A stretch of DNA of 8,004 nt from Solirubrobacterales bacterium. GTDB lineage: Bacteria > Actinomycetota > Thermoleophilia > Solirubrobacterales > 70-9. The notes under the pieces were generated by a model. It made no database searches, was not told the DNA's origin, and saw only the letters and a list, made by a program, of their open reading frames with translations. How positions within the stretch are numbered: the first letter of the stretch is position 1; each line of letters begins with the position of its first letter. The translations under genes were made by a program, and so were the position numbers. Below, one piece after another: positions 1-6,530 of this stretch. The stretch covers positions 1 through 8,004 of the forward strand of contig JASLIG010000078.1 in assembly GCA_030152805.1 (NCBI GenBank), in the 5' to 3' direction.

Positions 1-909
1 GAAGAAGGCGACGAGGTGGAGGAACGGGGTCAGGTAGCGCAGCAGGCGGTGCGAGAAAAGCTCGAAGGCGTAGAGGGCCGAGTAGCCGCGCGGCGAGATC
101 ATCCGCTCGCCGACGACGATGTCCCAGAGCCCGATCATCATCCGCCGTTTGCGGGCGAACTCGCCCTCCATCGTCGGCACCATCTTCTCCTCGGCCTGGG
201 CATCCGGCACGTAGAGGGAGCGGCGGCCACGCTTGGCGAGCGCGAAGGGAAAGGAGAGGTCGTGGCTGCCCGAGGGGTCGAGGGGGATGTAGTCGGCCGC
301 CCGCACGGCGTAGATCGCCCCGTTGCCGGCGGTGATCCCCGCCAGCGAGGACTCCATCTCCCGCACGGCCATCTCGTAGCGCCAGTAGGCGCCCTCGAGG
401 TTGTCGCCGGCCGCGTCGACGAAACGGACCTGGCCGCAGGCGTAGGCGACCGACGCGTCGTCAAGCGCGCGCACGAGGCGGCGCAGCGCGTCGGGGCGCC
501 AGGCGCTGTTGGCGTCGGAGAAGGCGAGGATCTCGCCCGTGGCGCGCTCGGCGGCGGCGTTCTGGGTGGCGAGCTTGCCGCCGCGGGGCAACTCGAGGAC
601 GAGATCGGCACCGGCCGCGCGGGCGCGCTCGACGGTGGCATCGTCGGAGCCATCGGAGGCGACGATGAGCTCGAGGCGATCGCGCGGGTACTCGAGCGCG
701 AGCGCGTTGGCGACCTTGGCCTCGATCACCTCCTCCTCGTCGTAGGCGGCGACGATCAGCGAGACGCGCGGAAGCTCGGCGCTCGGCTCCGGAGGCGACT
801 CGGGGCGCCGGCGCAGATCGGTCAGCAAGCGCAGCAGCAGCGGGTAGCCAAGGTGCGTGTAGACGATCGACGCGGCGCTGATCCAGAAGACGATCGCGAG
901 CAGCGTCAT
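1..909 (-). CDS. Membrane-anchored family 2 glycosyltransferase, C-terminus cut by window edge
   Basis: The visible part is 303 residues and the frame stays open to the window edge. It starts with a hydrophobic helix (about residues 2-19), then a GT-A fold GT2 catalytic domain from about 47. Visible motifs are VSLIVAAYDEE (49-59), DGSDD (86-90), a DxD-like FSDAN (130-134), AGNGAIYAVR (194-203), and HDLSFPFAL (216-224) where the family usually has an ED-type acceptor-base motif. A basic RKRRMMIGLW (253-262) corresponds to the family's (Q/R)xxRW-like region. A hydrophobic stretch near 292-303 probably begins the C-terminal membrane helices; relatives run to roughly 380-400 residues, so perhaps 80-100 are missing. 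It probably adds a sugar from a nucleotide donor to a lipid-linked glycan at the inner membrane face. The ATG overlaps the stop of the upstream GT4 gene (ATGA), implying translational coupling. Family is secure; donor and acceptor cannot be read. Confidence 0.9.
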   Translation of the reverse strand, partial: MTLLAIVFWISAASIVYTHLGYPLLLRLLTDLRRRPESPPEPSAELPRVSLIVAAYDEEEVIEAKVANALALEYPRDRLELIVASDGSDDATVERARAAGADLVLELPRGGKLATQNAAAERATGEILAFSDANSAWRPDALRRLVRALDDASVAYACGQVRFVDAAGDNLEGAYWRYEMAVREMESSLAGITAGNGAIYAVRAADYIPLDPSGSHDLSFPFALAKRGRRSLYVPDAQAEEKMVPTMEGEFARKRRMMIGLWDIVVGERMISPRGYSALYAFELFSHRLLRYLTPFLHLVAFF

Positions 910-2021
910 CGCTTGGCCTCCAGCAGCTCCTCGTAGAGGGCGAGGGTTTGGGCGGCCACCGCGTCCCAGGAGTAGGGACCTGCGGCGGCCTCGGCGGCGG
1001 CGCCGGCGAGCTCGGCGCGGGCACTCTCACTGCCGACCAGCTCGCGCAGAACCGCCGCCAGGGCAACTGGGTCGGCCGGGGGCACCAGCGTCGCGGCACC
1101 CTCGGCCGCCACCTCCGGAAAGCCGCCCACGGAGCTCAGCACGAGCGGCTTGGCAAAGGCGAGGCCCGTGTAGAGGACGCCGGAGTGCTCGGCGTCGCGG
1201 TAGGGCAGGACGACGAGATCGGCGCGGCGGAAGATCGCCGGGATCTCGGCGTCCTCGACGAAGCGGGTGACGAAGCGGACGCGGCCGGGCGCCTGAGCGG
1301 CGAGGGGCTGCAGGGTCGCCAGGTCCATGCGCGGATTGCCGACGATCCAGAGCTCGGCGCCGTCGATCTGGCCAAAGGCCTCGAGCAAGGTGTCGATGCC
1401 CTTGTACCGGCGGAGCAGGCCGAAGAAGAGGATCACTGGCCCCTCCGCGCCCTCCAGCTCGCTGGGCAGCGGCTTCTCATCCGCCTGCCGGGTGAGGTAG
1501 TCGAAGGCGCCGTGGGGGATGACACGCACGCGCCGGGGCTCGAGGCCGACCTCGTCGCGCAGGCGCGCGGCGCCGTGCTCGGAGTGGGCGATCACGGCAT
1601 CCATGCGACCGAACATCCTGCCGGCAACGGCGATCTGGGTGCGGCTGGGGTGCGGCGGCAGGATGTAGTGCGCCGTGATCAGCCGCGGGCGGTGCGGTGG
1701 CAGCAAGTGGGCGTCGAGCGCCGGCATCGTCAGCCACTGGTAGTGGACGACGTCCGCGTCCAGCTCCCTGCGCAAACGCCGCATGTCGCCGAGGTGCTCG
1801 ACCGCCTTGAAGCCGCGCCGGGCCGGAGCGGCCAGGCCGCGGGCCGCGCTGCGCCGGTAAAAGCACTCGCGCACGCGGTAGCCAGCCGGCTCGGGGACCG
1901 GCCCGTAGAGGAAACGGCTGGTCAGCAGCTCGATGTCGGCGCCGCGGCGAGCGAGCGCCGCGGCGAGGGCGCGATCGTAGGGCGGCGTGAAGGCCGGGGG
2001 GTCGACGAGCTGTGCTCGCAT
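906..2021 (-). CDS. Family 4 (GT-B fold) glycosyltransferase
   Basis: This 371-residue protein is a full-length retaining GT-B enzyme. The N-terminal Rossmann half (about 1-180) opens with VDPPAFTPPYDRALAAALARRGADIELLTSRF, given here as VDPPAFTPPYD (6-16) and LLTSRF (32-37), and includes VVHYQW (91-96), AHSEHGAARL (145-154) and VIPHGAFD (167-174). The donor-binding half has FFGLLRRYKGIDTLLEAF (199-216) and then PYRDAEHSGVLYTGLAFAKP (273-292). The EX7E position keeps Glu278, but the second Glu is Gly286, as in other 'HSGV/QSGV' subgroup members. It likely transfers a sugar to the growing lipid-linked oligosaccharide in the cytoplasm. The frame stays open upstream to 2210, but that stretch is Arg/Pro-rich, antisense to the divergent GT2, and unlike any GT4 N-terminus, so ATG 2021 is chosen. 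No Shine-Dalgarno precedes it; a leaderless transcript is possible. Confidence 0.92.
   Translation of the reverse strand: MRAQLVDPPAFTPPYDRALAAALARRGADIELLTSRFLYGPVPEPAGYRVRECFYRRSAARGLAAPARRGFKAVEHLGDMRRLRRELDADVVHYQWLTMPALDAHLLPPHRPRLITAHYILPPHPSRTQIAVAGRMFGRMDAVIAHSEHGAARLRDEVGLEPRRVRVIPHGAFDYLTRQADEKPLPSELEGAEGPVILFFGLLRRYKGIDTLLEAFGQIDGAELWIVGNPRMDLATLQPLAAQAPGRVRFVTRFVEDAEIPAIFRRADLVVLPYRDAEHSGVLYTGLAFAKPLVLSSVGGFPEVAAEGAATLVPPADPVALAAVLRELVGSESARAELAGAAAEAAAGPYSWDAVAAQTLALYEELLEAKR
917..921 (-). promoter_or_regulatory. Shine-Dalgarno for the membrane GT2 gene
   Basis: On the minus strand GGAGG lies 7 nt upstream of the ATG at 909-907, inside the last codons of the GT4 gene. With the ATGA stop/start overlap it fixes the GT2 start and supports re-initiation by ribosomes that have just finished the GT4 gene. 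Confidence 0.7.
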
Positions 2022-2047
2022 CAGGCCGAGGATTATCGTGGGCGGCG
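2022..2047. promoter_or_regulatory. 26-bp divergent intergenic spacer, possible shared -10
   Basis: This is the whole gap between the GT4 start (leftward) and the preferred GT2 start (rightward). Its centre holds the only AT-rich hexamers nearby. Read leftward, GATAAT (2037-2032) resembles a -10 about 10 nt before the GT4 ATG. Read rightward, GATTAT (2031-2036) is a weaker -10-like match about 12 nt before the GTG. A GAGGA at 2028-2032 lies 15 nt before the GTG, long for a Shine-Dalgarno. No convincing -35 is visible on either strand. Any promoters must be bidirectional or sit inside the opposing gene. Confidence 0.3.
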
Positions 2048-2962
2048 GTGGCGCCCACGCTCTCCTACTGCGTCGTGAACACGAACGGCCGCGAGTACCT
2101 GCTCGCCTGCCTCGACGCGATCGAGCGTACGCACCCGGAGGGAGTGGAGGCCGAGATTCTCGTCCTCGACAACGCCTCAGACGACGGATCGGCGGAGGCG
2201 GTGAGGGCACGGGGTGGTGACGTGCGGCTGATCGCGCTGGAGCGGCGAACCGGCAAGGCCGAGAACGACTCCACCCTGATGCGCGAGGCGAGCGGGCGCT
2301 ACTGCCTGCTGCTCAACGAGGACTCCGAGCTGCAGCCGGGCGCTGCCGCGGTCCTGCTCGCTGCCCTCGACGCCGACCCGGAGGCGGCGGCCGCGACCCC
2401 GCGGCTGCTCGATTCCAGCGGCGCGCCGGTGCCCTGCGCCTGGCGCTTTCCCGGCGTCGGAACGGCGCTCGCCGGCGCGCTCTTCCTCCACCGCTGGCTG
2501 ACCGTGCAGAGCGAGGGTGGCGAGACGCGCCGGGTCGACTGGGCTCAATCGAGCGCCCTGCTCGTATGCCGCGAGGCGGCGACGGAGGTCGGCTACATGG
2601 ACCCCGACTTCTTCGTCTACTACGACGAGTGCGACTTCGCCAAGCGCCTCGCCGAAGCCGGTTGGCACAGCCTCTTCGTCCCCGCCGCTGCTGCCGTCCA
2701 CCACGATCAGCTCTCGACCGACCTCGCCGCCGGCCTCCCCCGCATCGTCGAATTCCACCGCAACCGCGACCTCTACATGCGAAAGCACCACGGGCGCGCA
2801 GCAGCCCTCGCTGTCCGCATCCTTACAAGCTGGTCCTACGCACTTCGCACGCTCGCTGCGACGTTCCTACCCGGCCAACCAGCCCGCGTCTACTGGGCCC
2901 ACGCTCGACAAGCGTTGCTCCCCGATCGCGGAGAAAGCCTCCGGGACCGCTCACAGGCGTGA
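2048..2962 (+). CDS. Family 2 glycosyltransferase (rhamnosyltransferase-like)
   Basis: With the GTG at 2048 this is a 304-residue soluble GT-A enzyme resembling WbbL-type rhamnosyltransferases. Motifs in order are LSYCVVNTNGREYLLACL (5-22), VLDNASDDGS (39-48) for nucleotide binding, LLLNEDSEL (87-95) as the metal-binding DxD equivalent, SSALLVCREA (168-177), FFVYYDECDFAKRLAEAGW (188-206) holding the catalytic-base region, and a conserved HHD (218-220). The usual acidic pair ED is D-E here (YDECDF). The frame also opens at a GTG at 2012, but that would overlap the divergent GT4 start and add a non-family leader, so 2048 is preferred without proof. It is the only plus-strand gene among minus-strand neighbours; its 3' end overlaps the flippase by 12 nt. 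It probably adds one sugar of the repeat unit; sugar identity is unknown. Confidence 0.9.
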   Translation: MAPTLSYCVVNTNGREYLLACLDAIERTHPEGVEAEILVLDNASDDGSAEAVRARGGDVRLIALERRTGKAENDSTLMREASGRYCLLLNEDSELQPGAAAVLLAALDADPEAAAATPRLLDSSGAPVPCAWRFPGVGTALAGALFLHRWLTVQSEGGETRRVDWAQSSALLVCREAATEVGYMDPDFFVYYDECDFAKRLAEAGWHSLFVPAAAAVHHDQLSTDLAAGLPRIVEFHRNRDLYMRKHHGRAAALAVRILTSWSYALRTLAATFLPGQPARVYWAHARQALLPDRGESLRDRSQA

Positions 2963-4525
2963 GTCCTCGTCCATTTGCTCGGCCTCGTAGGTCTCGGGGA
3001 CCGATCCATCGACGACGGCCGGGGCGGGACGCAGGGCGCGAAGGCGGACGGCGAGCTCGGTGGGATGGCGGAGGCGGGCGAGCCAGGTGCGCTCGCTTGG
3101 AGTGAAGAAGCCGGTGACGAGGAGCGCGAGGGGGTAGAGCAGCCAAAGCGCGACGCGTAGGAGCAGACCTGCGAAGCCGTCGGTGGGCAGGAGAAGCTCA
3201 CCAAAGAGCACCAGGCCACTGGAGACAGCAACCACACGGATCAGGCGGCCCCATTCGTAGGGGACCGGGAAGAGGCGCTGGGTGAAGCCGTACATCAGCG
3301 CCAGCACGACCAGGTAGGAGGCGACCAGGGCGAGGCCGGCGCCGACGATCCCCAGCGGGGGCACGAGGATCAGGTTGAGGGCGACGTTCGCGGCCAGGGC
3401 GGCGGCGGTCGCGGGAAAGTTGAACTCGGTGCGGCCGGTCCTGCCGAGGATGACGACGAGGACCATGTAGAGGGCGTAGAGAGTGACGCCGGTGGCGATC
3501 AAGCCGATCGCTTCGAAGGAGTCGAAGAACTTGGGGTCGGCGAGGGCGCGGACGATCCAGCGCGAGAGCAGCCACATGCCGGTGACGACGAAAGCGCAGC
3601 CGGCGGTGAACCAGGTGACCACCGCGGCGTAGGTGCGGCGGGCCTCGCCGTCGTCGCGGATCGAGTAGGCGAGCGGCGGCCAGGCGAGCTGGAAGCCGCG
3701 CACGAGCACGTTGACGCCCTGGGCAAACTTGACGGCGAGCGAGTAAAGACCGGCCTCGGCGAGGCCGACGGAACGGACGATGATGATCCGGTCGACGAAG
3801 TTGAGCGCGTAGAGCGAAAGCTCGGCCGGCATCGTCGGCAGACCAAAGCGCATCAGCCTGCGCAGCAGTGGCAGTTCGAAGCGCAGCGAGAGGCGCTTAC
3901 GGTGGACCCAGATCAGGCCGAGGACGAAGGCGGCGCCGCTGAGGTAGCTGCCGAGCAGCAGGCCGCGCGCGCCCTCATCGGCACCGACGACGAGGACCAC
4001 CGTCAAGCCGACCGCTGAGAGCACGCTGAGCATCGTGGTGACGAAAAAGGCACGGGCCCGCTCTTCGAGGCGGAAGAGAGTGAGCAGGTACTCGAACATC
4101 GTCGAGACCCAGAGGCCGCCGATCGCGATCCGGCCCAAATCCTCCGCAGACTGGTTCGCGATGCGCCTCAGCTCCTCCGCAGACTGGTCGAGCAGCAGTT
4201 CGGAGATCGGCTTGGCGAAGGGCAGGGCGATCAGGGCTGCGGTGGTGGTGAGCCAGAACAGCGCCGCGAAGGAGGTGGCGACGACTCGGGCCGGATCCTC
4301 GCCATCCTGGTAGTAGAAGCGCAGCAGCGCCTCGATCAAGCCGAGGCGGACGACGATGCTGACCGAGACGATCGCGGCGAACAACACCTCGGCCGCGCCG
4401 TAGTCGGTGGTGGTGAGGTAGCGCGTGTAGAGCGGCAGCAGCGCGACCGCGATCAGCTTCGAGACGATGCTGGCCGCTGTGTAGGCGGCGCCGGTGGTCG
4501 CTAGGCGGCGGAGGTATCCCGACAC
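2951..4525 (-). CDS. Wzx-type polysaccharide flippase (MOP superfamily)
   Basis: This 524-residue polytopic membrane protein has the length and helix rhythm of PST/Wzx flippases, which move undecaprenyl-linked repeat units across the membrane. The N-terminus has TTGAAYTAASIVSKLIAVALL (10-30) followed by PLYTRYLTTTDYG (31-43), a typical family opening. The central VDRIIIV (244-250) and GLAEAGLYSLAVKFAQG (254-270) are hallmark segments. About 12-14 hydrophobic helices are evident, followed by a charged cytoplasmic tail from about 478. An in-frame tandem 11-residue repeat (QSAEELRRIA / QSAEDLGRIA, within 114-135) enlarges an early extramembrane loop. GTG 4525 is the first possible start because an in-frame TAG sits at 4537-4535; it overlaps the upstream polymerase gene by 25 nt with no clear Shine-Dalgarno, so coupling is likely. 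Substrate is not readable. Confidence 0.93.
   Translation of the reverse strand: MSGYLRRLATTGAAYTAASIVSKLIAVALLPLYTRYLTTTDYGAAEVLFAAIVSVSIVVRLGLIEALLRFYYQDGEDPARVVATSFAALFWLTTTAALIALPFAKPISELLLDQSAEELRRIANQSAEDLGRIAIGGLWVSTMFEYLLTLFRLEERARAFFVTTMLSVLSAVGLTVVLVVGADEGARGLLLGSYLSGAAFVLGLIWVHRKRLSLRFELPLLRRLMRFGLPTMPAELSLYALNFVDRIIIVRSVGLAEAGLYSLAVKFAQGVNVLVRGFQLAWPPLAYSIRDDGEARRTYAAVVTWFTAGCAFVVTGMWLLSRWIVRALADPKFFDSFEAIGLIATGVTLYALYMVLVVILGRTGRTEFNFPATAAALAANVALNLILVPPLGIVGAGLALVASYLVVLALMYGFTQRLFPVPYEWGRLIRVVAVSSGLVLFGELLLPTDGFAGLLLRVALWLLYPLALLVTGFFTPSERTWLARLRHPTELAVRLRALRPAPAVVDGSVPETYEAEQMDEDSRL
4123..4188. repeat. Two-unit 33-bp tandem repeat inside the flippase gene
   Basis: Units 4123-4155 and 4156-4188 match at 28 of 33 positions by my count. 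They share a perfect 16-bp core (4140-4155 and 4173-4188). The period of 33 nt is exactly 11 codons, so the frame is kept and the protein carries two copies of a QSAE-(E/D)-L-x-RIA block. Confidence 0.85.
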
Positions 4526-6024
4526 GCGGCGAGACTACGTTGGTTGGCGGCAGCAAGCGAAACGGCCGCTGCAAGCAGGACCCAGGTGATCGGGTCCTCG
4601 AAGAACCCTGCGTAGGCCATCGTGTGGACGATCAGGGCGACGAAGGTTGCGAGGATCGCCGCTCGGGCTATGGGTATGTGGCGCGCGGGTAGGCCGAGCG
4701 AGGGACGCAAGCTGGAAGCCATCGTCCACAGGGCTGTTACGACGAGAGCTAGGTAGACGGCTACGCCGATAAATCCCTGCTCGGCGGCGATCGTTATTGG
4801 CTCCGTGTGGGAGATGGAGACGGGGGCTTTGCGGATCTCCACGTGCTGGCGGTAGGCCTTGGGGAAGCTGCCGGAGCCGTAGCCGTAGAGGGGGCGTTGG
4901 GCGAAGAGGTGGATGCCGCCGGAGACGAGGTTGGCGCGGCCCGAGGTGTCGATGTTGATGCGGTCGAAGCTGAAGCTGCCAGCGAGGGTAACTATGAGCA
5001 TCGTCGCCACCACGCCGGCAACCGCGGCGATCGCAGTCCACTTCAAGCTCCAGCGCAGAGCGGCGAGGACCACGAGGCCGGCGAGCAACGCAGCGTAGCT
5101 CGACTGGGAGAAGGTTGGGACGAGGCCAAACCACACGATGGCTACGAGTGCGGTGAGCAACGCAAACGTCCGCCGCTCCCGTGTCCAGAGCAGTGCCGAC
5201 ATGGTAATCACGGCAACCAGCGCCAGGTACCTGCCGTAGACGTTGGGGTCCCAGAAGACTGAATTGACACGGAAGTAGGTGTGGAATTCATTCGACCTGA
5301 TCACCTGGTCGTTCCAGAACAAGCTTCTGGTTGTCCACTCGATCGTTCCGACCAGCACGAAGCACACCGCCTCGATCCCGACAACCCACAGCGCGGACAC
5401 CAGAAGCTTCTTGTCCCAGCGAACATCCCGCAGCAGCCCATACACCAGCGAGAACGGCACGAGAAAGAAGCACACGTTCTGGAGGCCCTTTGAGAAGTCC
5501 TCGGAGTAGAGGGCCTGCACCGCGTAGAGGATGACCATTGCAGCCAAAAGCCGTGGGACCCAGATGGCTGGGCCGGCGGGTCCCGTCGCCGCAGTGGACC
5601 TCCCCGGCAGAGGCACATTGGCTGCACGCCATTGATTCAAGGCGCCGGCGAGAACCCCGCCGGCGATGACTAGGTACAGCGGGACGAGGAGGTTCGCGGT
5701 GTCCCCGCCGGCGTGGAGTGGAATACGGAATGGGAGAGCGGCGACAATCGCAAGCGGCAGCAGGATTGGCCAGCGCCGGAAAAGCGCGGCCAGGGCGACC
5801 GATGCCGCGAGAGCCATGACACCAAGTGCGACTAGGCGCCCGGTGCTGTGGCGTAGGTCGACTATCTGGTGGGAGTGCCACTGGTCGCCGAGGACCAGGA
5901 CCGGAAAGAGAACGAGAGCGGTGAGCATCGCCGCCGAGCGCAATCGGCCAACAGGAAGCAGAATCGCACCCACCGCTCCGGCGGCGGCGAGGAGAATGCC
6001 GAGACCGGCGAGGAAATCGCTCAA
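4501..6024 (-). CDS. O-antigen ligase/polymerase family membrane protein (Wzy/WaaL-like)
   Basis: This 507-residue protein has about 11-13 predicted membrane helices and a large extracytoplasmic loop, as in the O-antigen ligase family (Wzy_C type) that polymerises or ligates lipid-linked glycans. Supporting motifs are FWDPNVYGRYLALV (257-270), TFSQSSYAALLAG (304-316), GRANLVSGGIHLF (362-374) with QRPLYGYGSGSFPKAY (376-391), the loop histidine in SISHTEPITIAAEQG (403-417), and FFEDPITWVLLA (474-485). The start is TTG: its TTGA overlaps the upstream stop by 4 nt and an AAGGG (6036-6032) lies 7 nt before it. Beside a flippase and several glycosyltransferases, the Wzy polymerase role is more likely than ligation to lipid A, which Gram-positives lack. 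Part of the gene (for example 5281-5340, 30 of 60 bases G or C) is much less GC-rich than its neighbours. Confidence 0.9.
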   Translation of the reverse strand: MSDFLAGLGILLAAAGAVGAILLPVGRLRSAAMLTALVLFPVLVLGDQWHSHQIVDLRHSTGRLVALGVMALAASVALAALFRRWPILLPLAIVAALPFRIPLHAGGDTANLLVPLYLVIAGGVLAGALNQWRAANVPLPGRSTAATGPAGPAIWVPRLLAAMVILYAVQALYSEDFSKGLQNVCFFLVPFSLVYGLLRDVRWDKKLLVSALWVVGIEAVCFVLVGTIEWTTRSLFWNDQVIRSNEFHTYFRVNSVFWDPNVYGRYLALVAVITMSALLWTRERRTFALLTALVAIVWFGLVPTFSQSSYAALLAGLVVLAALRWSLKWTAIAAVAGVVATMLIVTLAGSFSFDRINIDTSGRANLVSGGIHLFAQRPLYGYGSGSFPKAYRQHVEIRKAPVSISHTEPITIAAEQGFIGVAVYLALVVTALWTMASSLRPSLGLPARHIPIARAAILATFVALIVHTMAYAGFFEDPITWVLLAAAVSLAAANQRSLAACRDTSAA

Positions 6025-6530
6025 CCGCCAGCCCTTGCTTCGGCGTGCTTACAGCTCGCCCTTGGGTTCCGCTTCGCTCGGTGCAGCTTCATCGACCCTG
6101 GTGGCACCAGCACGCGTTCCTGCCCGAGCAGCTTGACCCGCAGCTTGTAGCGGCCCGGCAGGGTTATGCCGTCGTTGCGGGTGCGGCCATCCCAGTAGTA
6201 AGTGTGGAAGTGGTATCGCTTGAGGTAGGTATCGCGGGCGAGGGTGAGGACGAGCTTGCCACCGGGCTCGACCACCTGAACGGTCCCTCTATCGGACTGC
6301 GTGGTGCGGAAGCGGATGCGGATGCGGTCGTAGCGACAATCGCCGTTGGGGGTGAAGCCGCGAACCGGCGGGGCGTGTGGGTGGAGGCGTGGCACGGCGA
6401 CGAAGGTGACGCGGTCGAGCACCAGTGGGTCGCGCTTCAGCCGCTGTGACCAGGCGAAGGCGGCGAGTGTGGCGAGGGCGAGGAGGGCGAAGACCAGGCC
6501 GGCCCAGGCCTCAGCCTTCGGCCGCGGCAT
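6021..6530 (-). CDS. Single-TM anchored protein with FlgD-like Ig domain
   Basis: This 169-residue protein has a short basic N-terminus and one hydrophobic helix (about 9-28) without an obvious signal-peptidase or lipobox site. That suggests an N-terminal anchor with the rest outside the membrane. The exported part resembles FlgD-type Ig-like domains: FTPNGDCRYDRIRIRF (59-74), a central strand set with VQVVEPGGKLV (84-94), and the signature YWDGRTRNDGITLPGRYKLRV (112-132), equivalent to the family's 'WDGrd..G..vp.G.Y'. Cys65 stands where relatives often have Gly. The C-terminal ~25 residues are basic. It overlaps the LytR_C gene by 20 nt upstream and the polymerase by 4 nt downstream, so it belongs to the same transcript. 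Possible roles are scaffolding or glycan handling at the cell surface; none is demonstrated. GGCGAGG sits only about 3 nt before the ATG. Confidence 0.78.
   Translation of the reverse strand: MPRPKAEAWAGLVFALLALATLAAFAWSQRLKRDPLVLDRVTFVAVPRLHPHAPPVRGFTPNGDCRYDRIRIRFRTTQSDRGTVQVVEPGGKLVLTLARDTYLKRYHFHTYYWDGRTRNDGITLPGRYKLRVKLLGQERVLVPPGSMKLHRAKRNPRASCKHAEARAGG

Noticed and set aside
16..936. Plus-strand 306-residue open frame
   Set aside because: It is antisense to the membrane GT2 gene; its Arg/Gly/His-rich composition without motifs is typical of shadow frames in GC-rich DNA.
2012..2047. Upstream GTG start for the plus-strand GT2
   Set aside because: It would overlap the GT4 start and add 12 residues before the family's usual N-terminus; kept only as an alternative.
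948..2078. Plus-strand 376-residue open frame
   Set aside because: It lies entirely opposite the clearly recognisable GT4 gene and has no family motif.
2022..2210. N-terminal extension of the GT4 protein by 63 residues
   Set aside because: The extra residues are Arg/Pro-rich, antisense to the divergent GT2 coding sequence, and precede a canonical GT4 N-terminus at Met 2021.
2177..2791. Minus-strand 204-residue open frame
   Set aside because: It is antisense to the GT2 gene, whose motifs are all on the plus strand.
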